Assembly (NCBI GenBank): GCA_021775275.1
Contig: JAJFIE010000257.1
Span: 1 to 10,764, forward strand
Origin: Rhodospirillales bacterium
GTDB lineage: Bacteria; Pseudomonadota; Alphaproteobacteria; Rhodospirillales; Casp-alpha2
Direction: 5' to 3'
DNA: 10,764 bases
The notes under the pieces were generated by a model. It was not told the DNA's origin and did no database searches. It saw nothing but the letters and a program-made list of their open reading frames with translations. This document shows, piece by piece, positions 5,079-10,764 of the stretch. The stretch's first letter is position 1. Every line of letters starts with the position of its first letter. The translations under genes and the position numbers were made by a program.

Positions 5079-5876
5079 ATGTCAGATAACATCATCTTCA
5101 GTTTAGCCGCTTTGGCGGCCATTATCCCTGCCGTGATATCGGCGTCCAGACAAAATCAGACACGTAACGGGATGTACTGGGCCGTTCTCGGGCTGGCAGT
5201 CATCGGGCCTTTAATCTGGCTCGTGGTGCGCTCAAACGGAGAATGGCGAACCGAGTTTTCGACAGCACTCTGGATCACTGTCGCGGCGACTTTGCTGACA
5301 TTTGCCGCTATCGCACTGATTACGCGCGAGGGATGGCGTCTTAGCCCCATTGTCATGCCCTATATGGCCATGGTCGCCTTTATCGCTGTTATCTGGGAAA
5401 ACACCGGTCAGGATGCACCCGAAATTCTCGACAATCCGTGGATTGTTTTCCACATTCTGATTTCCGTGCTGACCTACGCCGTAGCAACCGTGGCCGCCTG
5501 TGCAGCATTTGCCGCGTTTTTGAAGGAACGCGCGCTTAAAAACAAATCCCAGACCGTCCTGATCCAGCGCCTGCCATCGGTAAGTGACTGCGATGTCCTG
5601 CAAGTGGGGTTGCTGACAATTGCTGAAATGGTGCTGGCGCTTGGTCTGATCACCGGCGTTGCGGCATCCGTGGCCCACGGCGGCGATGTCCTGCCTACCG
5701 ACCATAAAACGATTTTCGCCGTACTCGCCTTCATTGTCATCGGCATCCTGTTGCTTGTTCACAGGCGTACAGGCGTACGCGGGCGCCAGGCGGCGCGATT
5801 GGTGCTCGCCGCCTATCTGCTGTTGACACTGGCCTATCCCGGCGTGAAGTTCGTCACCGACGTGCTGCTTACCTGA
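5079..5876 (+). CDS. CcsA/YpjD-like cytochrome c assembly-family membrane protein
   Basis: A 265-residue inner-membrane protein with about eight hydrophobic helices. It resembles the E. coli YpjD/HemX-like branch of the cytochrome c assembly (CcsA) family in length and in the C-terminal half: H125[12 protein letters not shown], then [12 protein letters not shown], a glycine-rich helix ending in GVAAS, DHKTIF (His209), [16 protein letters not shown] and LAYPGVKFV. His125 and His209 are the sort of conserved histidines that could ligand heme, which is an inference. The tryptophan-rich WWD heme-handling motif of true CcsA/CcmC is not seen, so a direct role in cytochrome c maturation is uncertain. 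ATG 5079 has no clear Shine-Dalgarno sequence. It is divergent from ispDF and is followed after 83 nt by dusB. Function is unknown beyond the family. Confidence 0.8.
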   Translation: MSDNIIFSLAALAAIIPAVISASRQNQTRNGMYWAVLGLAVIGPLIWLVVRSNGEWRTEFSTALWITVAATLLTFAAIALITREGWRLSPIVMPYMAMVAFIAVIWENTGQDAPEILDNPWIVFHILISVLTYAVATVAACAAFAAFLKERALKNKSQTVLIQRLPSVSDCDVLQVGLLTIAEMVLALGLITGVAASVAHGGDVLPTDHKTIFAVLAFIVIGILLLVHRRTGVRGRQAARLVLAAYLLLTLAYPGVKFVTDVLLT

Positions 5877-5902
5877 ACCGGAAAACTAATTCACTAGAAA
5901 CA

Positions 5903-5931
5903 TTGCAATTTCCGAGTTTCTGCACAATAAA
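5903..5931 (+). promoter_or_regulatory. Possible promoter for the dusB-ntrBC-ntrY operon
   Basis: TTGCAA (5903-5908), a 17-nt spacer and AATAAA (5926-5931) give four of six matches in each box. Transcription would start near 5938, about 22 nt before ATG 5960. An inverted repeat AGAAAC (5896-5901) / GTTTCT (5915-5920) flanks the -35 and could be an operator. I see neither a sigma54 -24/-12 pair nor an NtrC-type TGCACC-N5-GGTGCA site here. Confidence 0.35.
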
Positions 5932-5959
5932 TAGGCACCAAAATCATGAAGGCCTTACT

Positions 5960-6946
5960 ATGACCGTGAAAATCGGCAACGTCACCCTGGACAACAACAT
6001 CGTGCTGGCCCCCATGTCGGGGGTCACGGACATGCCGTTTCGACGCTTGGTAAAGCGTTATGGCGTCGGTCTGGTGGTTTCCGAGATGATCGCCAGCAAG
6101 GCCATGGTGTATGCCGCGCGCAAGACCATGAAAATGTCGTCCAATTGCGCCGAGGAACAGCCTATGGCGGTGCAACTGGCCGGGTGTGAGCCGGATGTTG
6201 TGGCCGAGGCGGCGCGACTTAATCAGGACCGCGGCGCGGCGCTGATCGATATCAACATGGGGTGCCCGGTCAAAAAGGTGGTGAACGGCGAGGCTGGCTC
6301 TGCGCTCATGCGCGATGTTTCCCACGCCGGCAGAATTCTGGCAGCCGCCGTGAAGGCTGTCAGTATTCCGGTAACCCTGAAAATGCGCACCGGCTGGGAC
6401 GACCATACCCGGAATGCGCCGGAACTGGCTCGGGTTGCCGAAGATTGCGGTATCCAGTCTCTTGCCGTTCACGGTCGTACCCGTTGTCAGTTCTATAAAG
6501 GGCACGCCGACTGGTCCTATATTCGCAACGTCAAGGAGGCGGTCTCGATTCCGGTCTTCGCAAACGGTGACATAAATACCCTGGACGATGCCCGCGACGC
6601 ACTGGAGCAATCCGGCGCGGATGGTATCCTGATTGGACGTGGCAGCTACGGTCGGCCCTGGTTTCCCCATCAGGTTGATCATTTTCTGAAAACCGGCGTG
6701 GCGCTGGCGGACCCTGATTTACAGGTCCAGCGTGATACCGTCATGGCGCATTATGACGATATGTTATCCCACTATGGCGCGACAACCGGCATGAAGATCG
6801 CACGCAAGCATATTGGTTGGTATTCGAAGGGCCTCTATGGTTCGACGGAGTTTCGCTCTGCGGTCAACCACGAAGCGGACCCTGAACGGGTAAAATTTCT
6901 GATTTCCAGCTATTACGACCCGCTCATCGAACGATTGGCAGCCTGA
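5960..6946 (+). CDS. dusB: tRNA-dihydrouridine synthase B (NifR3 type)
   Basis: A 328-residue FMN enzyme that reduces a uridine in the tRNA D-loop to dihydrouridine using NAD(P)H; in alphaproteobacteria it is the nifR3 gene in front of ntrBC. The TIM-barrel signatures are visible: [12 protein letters not shown] near the start, [16 protein letters not shown], then [10 protein letters not shown] with the catalytic Cys102. Later come [21 protein letters not shown] and [16 protein letters not shown], and the C-terminal helical domain with [14 protein letters not shown] 5960 is preferred because AAGG lies 7 nt upstream and the protein then begins as in the family. The open frame extends to TTG 5903, but that codon overlaps the probable promoter. 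The stop TGA overlaps the ntrB start by one base (TGATG), so the two are translationally coupled. Confidence 0.95.
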   Translation: MTVKIGNVTLDNNIVLAPMSGVTDMPFRRLVKRYGVGLVVSEMIASKAMVYAARKTMKMSSNCAEEQPMAVQLAGCEPDVVAEAARLNQDRGAALIDINMGCPVKKVVNGEAGSALMRDVSHAGRILAAAVKAVSIPVTLKMRTGWDDHTRNAPELARVAEDCGIQSLAVHGRTRCQFYKGHADWSYIRNVKEAVSIPVFANGDINTLDDARDALEQSGADGILIGRGSYGRPWFPHQVDHFLKTGVALADPDLQVQRDTVMAHYDDMLSHYGATTGMKIARKHIGWYSKGLYGSTEFRSAVNHEADPERVKFLISSYYDPLIERLAA

Positions 6947-8088
6947 TGACTCCCACAGCCCTGCGACTGATTTCCGTCGATGGCGACAGCAATGATGTTG
7001 ATCTGAATGTAGTTTTTAACGCCCTCGACATGCCCATCATGGTGATCAGCGATGACGGTGGGATTATCTGGACCAATACCGCCGCCGAGCACTTCATGGG
7101 CAAGAGTTCGACCGGTATACTGGGTCATCGGTTAAGTGAAATCGTCGCCTGGGGCGACGCCATGGCAACGCTGGCGCGGCGCGCTACAGAACAGAAAATC
7201 AGTGTGACCGAACATGGGGTCGAGCTGCATGATCCCCGTCAGGGCAAAATCGCCGTTGTCGATATTTCTGCCAGCCCGATTTCAGATATGGACGGCCACG
7301 TGGTGCTCCACCTGCATGAACGCACAGTCTCCCAGCAGGTAGACCGACGCCTTGGATATCTGGGTGCGGCGCGGTCTGTCAGCGGCATGGGAGCCGTTCT
7401 CGCCCACGAAATCAAAAATCCGCTTTCGGGTATTCGCGGCGCATCACAGCTGTTGGAGACCCATGTGAACGACGGCGACAAACCATTGACCACGCTGATC
7501 CGCGATGAAGTGGACCGCATCTGTGGTCTGGTTGATCGAATGGGGCAATTTTCCCATGAAACGCCCTTGCATCCGGTGCCAGTCAATATTCATCAGGTGC
7601 TTGACCGTGTCCATCAGGTTGCCGCCAATGGTTTTGCCAGCCATGTTCATTTTGTGACCAATTATGACCCGTCGCTACCACCCGCTTCAGGAGAACGTGA
7701 TCATCTGATCCAGATATTTCTCAATCTGGTGAAAAATGCGGCAGAGGCCGTCCCCCTCAAAGGTGGAGAAATCTGCCTGACCACAGCATACCGACCAGGT
7801 GTCCGGCTATCGCTGTCCGGTGAAGAAGCGCCTCGCCATCTGCCGCTGATCGTTGAGGTGACCGATAATGGAGCCGGAATCTCTGACGATATTCGCAATT
7901 ACCTGTTTGATCCGTTCGTTACCTCGAAACCCCACGGTAGCGGCCTCGGATTGGCGCTCACGGCAAAGATTGTTGGCGATCATGGCGGATTGATCGATTT
8001 TGACAGTGCGCCCGGTCGATCAACATTCCGCGTGTTGCTTCCATTTCATACCAATAATGATGTCGGTGTTGATGGAGCTTTGGCATGA
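6946..8088 (+). CDS. ntrB: Nitrogen regulation sensor histidine kinase NtrB
   Basis: A 380-residue soluble histidine kinase/phosphatase that controls NtrC phosphorylation in answer to nitrogen status relayed by PII protein. The domains are an N-terminal PAS (about 20-130), the dimerisation/phosphoacceptor helix with His154 in [10 protein letters not shown], and a GHKL ATPase domain. The ATPase boxes are visible: N box LVKNAAEA (Asn264), G1 DNGAGI (Asp307), F box [10 protein letters not shown], and G2 GSGLGLAL (about 331). No membrane segment is present, as expected for NtrB and unlike NtrY. All catalytic motifs are intact. The start overlaps the dusB stop by 1 nt, and the end overlaps ntrC by 4 nt (ATGA). 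Its partner is encoded immediately downstream. The alternative, another PAS kinase, is unlikely given the neighbours. Confidence 0.95.
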   Translation: MTPTALRLISVDGDSNDVDLNVVFNALDMPIMVISDDGGIIWTNTAAEHFMGKSSTGILGHRLSEIVAWGDAMATLARRATEQKISVTEHGVELHDPRQGKIAVVDISASPISDMDGHVVLHLHERTVSQQVDRRLGYLGAARSVSGMGAVLAHEIKNPLSGIRGASQLLETHVNDGDKPLTTLIRDEVDRICGLVDRMGQFSHETPLHPVPVNIHQVLDRVHQVAANGFASHVHFVTNYDPSLPPASGERDHLIQIFLNLVKNAAEAVPLKGGEICLTTAYRPGVRLSLSGEEAPRHLPLIVEVTDNGAGISDDIRNYLFDPFVTSKPHGSGLGLALTAKIVGDHGGLIDFDSAPGRSTFRVLLPFHTNNDVGVDGALA

Positions 8089-9527
8089 GCAACCGCGGCT
8101 CCATTCTGGTGACGGACGATGATGCGGGGATCAGAACGGTTGTAACCCGGGCACTGACCCGCGCAGGGTTCGATGTAACGCCCCTTGCCGATGGTGAATC
8201 CCTGATGCGATGTGTGGACGCCGGCGAGGGTGATCTTGTCATCAGCGATGTTGTGCTGCCGGATGCCAATGGGATTGAACTCATCCCGCGTATTCGCGCA
8301 CAGCGTCCGGACTTGAAAATTATCGTCATGAGCGCCCAAACAACCCTGATGACCGCCGTCAAGGCATCGGAAATGGGCGCCTTCGAATATCTTCCAAAAC
8401 CATTTGATATCAATGAATTAATAAAAATATCTAAAGCAGCGCTGGAAAACACTAACAACCTGACTCCGGCAACCGATTTGACCCAGTTGGACGAACACCT
8501 TCCAATCATTGGCCGGTCTCCAGCCATGCAGGATATCTACCGGACCATTGCTCGCCTGTTGGGAACCGACCTGGGCGTGATGGTTACCGGTGAGTCGGGA
8601 ACCGGTAAGGAGTTGGTCGCGCGTGCGCTCCATGACTTCGGCAAGCGGCAGGGCAAGCCCTTTGTCGCCGTCAACATGGCCGCCATTCCACGCGACCTCA
8701 TCGAGAGCGAACTGTTTGGCTATGAGAAGGGGGCGTTTACCGGTGCATCGCACAAAAGTCCGGGCCGGTTCGCGCAGGCAGAAGGAGGCACGCTATTTCT
8801 CGATGAAATCGGCGATATGCCCGCAGATGCGCAGACCCGGCTGCTTCGGGTCTTGCAGGAAGGGGAATACTCCTCCGTTGGCGGACGAACGGCCGTCAAA
8901 ACCGATGTGCGCATTGTTGCCGCCACCCACCGCGACCTGCGCCAACTAATTGCCGATGGAAATTTCCGCGAAGACCTCTATTTCCGCCTCAACGTGGTTC
9001 CCCTGCGCATTCCCGCCCTGAGAGACCGGATTGATGACATTCCTGAATTGGCGCGTTTTTTTCTGCGCAAGGCGCGAGAAGCCGACCTGCCGGAGAAATC
9101 CCTGTCCAAGGGCGCATCGGAATGCCTGAAACGCTATCCATGGCCGGGCAACGTGCGGGAGTTGGAAAACCTCATGCTGCGGCTTACTGTTCTGGCCACT
9201 GAGGACATGATTTCAACTGAGCTTGTTGAGGGCGAGCTTTCCGATACGGACGGCAAAAACAATAATGACGTTTCTGACTCAGGTGGTATCAGCGGTTCGG
9301 TCGAACGGCATCTGAGCGACTATTTTCGCGCCCATCGGGGCCGGTTGCCGGCAGCCGGGTTATATGACCGTGTGCTCCGTGAAATCGAAAATCCCTTGAT
9401 TTGCCAGACCCTCAAGGCGACGGGCGGTAACCAGATAAAGGCCGCTGCCGTGCTGGGGTTGAACCGCAATACCCTGCGCAAGAAAATCAAAGAACTCGGT
9501 ATTGACGTGGTAAAGGGACGGCGATGA
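8085..9527 (+). CDS. ntrC: Nitrogen regulation response regulator NtrC (sigma54 activator)
   Basis: A 480-residue enhancer-binding protein that, once phosphorylated by NtrB, drives sigma54-dependent nitrogen assimilation genes. The receiver domain (about 5-120) has Asp11/Asp12, phosphoacceptor Asp55 and Lys105 (LPKPFD). The AAA+ domain (about 140-380) has Walker A GESGTGKE (169-176), the sigma54-contacting GAFTGA (216-221), Walker [10 protein letters not shown] (Asp240, Glu241), and the arginine-rich [14 protein letters not shown] and [11 protein letters not shown] motifs. The C-terminal Fis-type HTH is seen as [21 protein letters not shown] (about 445-465). All motifs needed for sigma54 activation are intact. 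A ribosome-binding GGAG lies 8-9 nt before ATG 8085. It overlaps ntrB and ntrY by 4 nt each. A short run of rare, AT-rich codons lies at residues 110-117. Confidence 0.96.
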   Translation: MSNRGSILVTDDDAGIRTVVTRALTRAGFDVTPLADGESLMRCVDAGEGDLVISDVVLPDANGIELIPRIRAQRPDLKIIVMSAQTTLMTAVKASEMGAFEYLPKPFDINELIKISKAALENTNNLTPATDLTQLDEHLPIIGRSPAMQDIYRTIARLLGTDLGVMVTGESGTGKELVARALHDFGKRQGKPFVAVNMAAIPRDLIESELFGYEKGAFTGASHKSPGRFAQAEGGTLFLDEIGDMPADAQTRLLRVLQEGEYSSVGGRTAVKTDVRIVAATHRDLRQLIADGNFREDLYFRLNVVPLRIPALRDRIDDIPELARFFLRKAREADLPEKSLSKGASECLKRYPWPGNVRELENLMLRLTVLATEDMISTELVEGELSDTDGKNNNDVSDSGGISGSVERHLSDYFRAHRGRLPAAGLYDRVLREIENPLICQTLKATGGNQIKAAAVLGLNRNTLRKKIKELGIDVVKGRR

Positions 9528-10764
9528 ACCAGTCCCTCGCAGAGAAACCAAAAGGGTTTGAGCGCCTTCTCGCGTGGACCAGTCATGGGCAATCGGCGCG
9601 CAAGGTAGCATACTTTATCACCGCAGCCGCCGTCCTTTCAGGCATCGCCACGGCCATGACCATGACCGGTGCACGGTATGATCTGCAGCTGGCTCTCTAC
9701 CTGCTCTATGCCGACCTGGTTCTGCTGCTGTTGCTGGCCGGACTGGTTACGGCAAAGCTCGTTTCATTTTGGAAGGAGCGCCGCCGCCTGGACAGCGGCG
9801 TAGGGTTGCACACTCAGCTTGTGCTGATGTTCAGCCTGATCGCGGTGACGCCAGCGGTACTGGTCGCCATCTTCGCCGCCGTCTTTCTCAACGTTGGACT
9901 GCAAGGCTGGTTCAGCGACCGGGTCAAAGCCGCCGTAGAGGATTCCGCCGTGGTCGCGGCGGCCTATCTTTCCGAGCACCAACAAGGCATCCGTGCCGAT
10001 GCCTTTGCCATGGCCAACGATTTGAACCGGCAGGCCGCTGCACTCTCCATCAATCCACAGCAGTTCAGTCGTATTTTAACAGGGCAAGCCAATCTGCGCG
10101 GTATACCCGAGGCAATTGTCGCGGACAGCAACGGGGGGATTATAGCGCGTTCGCAATTCAGTCAGGCGCTGGAGTTCGAATTTGCGCCGGACTGGGCGCT
10201 GAACCAGGCGGCAACCGGCGAAATCGTAGTATTGACCAGTGATCAGGACGACCGGGTGCGCGCCGTGGTGCGGCTGGGACGATTCGTTGACGCCTACCTA
10301 CTGGTTGGGCGGTTTGTTGACCCCCGCGTGGTCGATCATGTGGAGCGGGTCAATCGCGGCGTTACCCAGTACAGGGATATTGAGAAAAAGCGCGGCGGCA
10401 TTCAGGTCACGTTCGTCATGTTGTTCGTTGTTGTCGCACTCATGATGCTGCTGGCCGCCGCATGGGTCGGACTGACCCTTGCCACCCAATTCGCCACGCC
10501 AATCTCCAGCCTTGTTGCCGCCGCCGAACAGGTGAGGGATGGCGATCTGGCCGTCAACCTGCCGGAAGGCAGCAATTTGGCGGAAATTGATACCCTGATG
10601 CGCGCGTTTAACCGGATGACAGCACAATTGGCATCTCAACAGGACGGCCTCATGGAAGCAAACGTCAAACTGGACGAGCGCCGCCGGTTTACGGAAACGG
10701 TGCTGGCCGGTGTATCGGCCGGTGTCTTCGGGTTGGATCAGCAGGGCCGCATCAATCTGCCAAA
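9524..10764 (+). CDS. ntrY: Nitrogen regulation sensor histidine kinase NtrY, N-terminal part
   Basis: The frame runs open from ATG 9524 to the right edge, giving 413 complete codons without a stop; the kinase domain lies beyond the window. NtrY is the membrane-bound sensor of the NtrYX pair, linked to nitrogen and redox control. Visible here are three N-terminal hydrophobic helices (about 28-50, 57-83, 94-126) and a sensory domain outside the membrane (about 127-290). A fourth helix follows (about 293-317), then a HAMP domain (about 318-372, with [18 protein letters not shown]) and the start of a PAS domain after [21 protein letters not shown] ribosome binding site (AGGGA) lies a few nt before the start, which overlaps the ntrC stop as ATGA. 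ntrX would be expected next. Confidence 0.94.
   Translation, partial: MNQSLAEKPKGFERLLAWTSHGQSARKVAYFITAAAVLSGIATAMTMTGARYDLQLALYLLYADLVLLLLLAGLVTAKLVSFWKERRRLDSGVGLHTQLVLMFSLIAVTPAVLVAIFAAVFLNVGLQGWFSDRVKAAVEDSAVVAAAYLSEHQQGIRADAFAMANDLNRQAAALSINPQQFSRILTGQANLRGIPEAIVADSNGGIIARSQFSQALEFEFAPDWALNQAATGEIVVLTSDQDDRVRAVVRLGRFVDAYLLVGRFVDPRVVDHVERVNRGVTQYRDIEKKRGGIQVTFVMLFVVVALMMLLAAAWVGLTLATQFATPISSLVAAAEQVRDGDLAVNLPEGSNLAEIDTLMRAFNRMTAQLASQQDGLMEANVKLDERRRFTETVLAGVSAGVFGLDQQGRINLP

Noticed and set aside
5915..5945. NtrC or sigma54 site in front of dusB (TGCAC and GGCACC words)
   Set aside because: The two words are not arranged as TGCACC-N5-GGTGCA, and no GG-N10-GC pair is present at the right place.
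5894..6682. A 262-codon open frame on the minus strand opposite dusB
   Set aside because: It lies wholly antisense to a gene with every DusB motif. Its product is rich in His, Arg and Gly without a recognisable domain, as expected from the reverse frame of GC-biased coding DNA.
9769..10242. A 157-codon + strand frame within ntrY
   Set aside because: It is an out-of-frame shadow of the NtrY reading frame, which continues uninterrupted to the window edge with transmembrane and HAMP features.

Overview
The window looks like core chromosome of an alphaproteobacterium of moderate GC. The evidence is the fused ispDF gene, the order fabH - ihfA - MerR-type regulator - tRNA-Pro, and the nifR3/dusB - ntrB - ntrC - ntrY cluster, all alphaproteobacterial arrangements. 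A Rhodospirillales-like lineage is plausible, but the sequence alone does not settle it. I see no transposase, integrase, CRISPR array, phage gene or toxin-antitoxin pair.

Layout, left to right. The 3' end of fabH (fatty acid initiation) is followed by ihfA (nucleoid-associated IHF alpha) and a small MerR-type regulator on the + strand. Next is tRNA-Pro(GGG) with a good sigma70-type promoter. A DMT/EamA membrane transporter starts 46 nt after the tRNA CCA, with no visible terminator between them. A convergent intergenic region (2605-2806) holds a strong minus-strand intrinsic terminator with a UUCG loop and a perfect TGTGA-N6-TCACA palindrome. Three minus-strand genes follow: a thioredoxin-like [2Fe-2S] ferredoxin-domain protein, an uncharacterised protein of about 102 aa, and bifunctional ispDF of the MEP isoprenoid pathway. 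Transcription runs from ispDF toward the ferredoxin gene.

Divergent from ispDF is a CcsA/YpjD-like membrane protein. It is preceded by a 12-codon open frame with an excellent ribosome binding site. Then comes the nitrogen-regulation operon dusB-ntrB-ntrC-ntrY, whose three junctions all overlap by 1 or 4 nt. NtrB is the soluble PAS-containing sensor kinase, NtrC its sigma54-dependent activator, and NtrY the membrane-bound kinase of the second pair (NtrYX). NtrY runs off the right edge.

Most of the window is ordinary housekeeping and nitrogen-regulation sequence, and I found no convincing undescribed multigene system. The best leads are small: the structured convergent region with its CRP-type palindrome and possible sRNA or 3' UTR, the possible leader peptide before the CcsA-like gene, the tRNA-transporter tandem, and the uncharacterised small protein.
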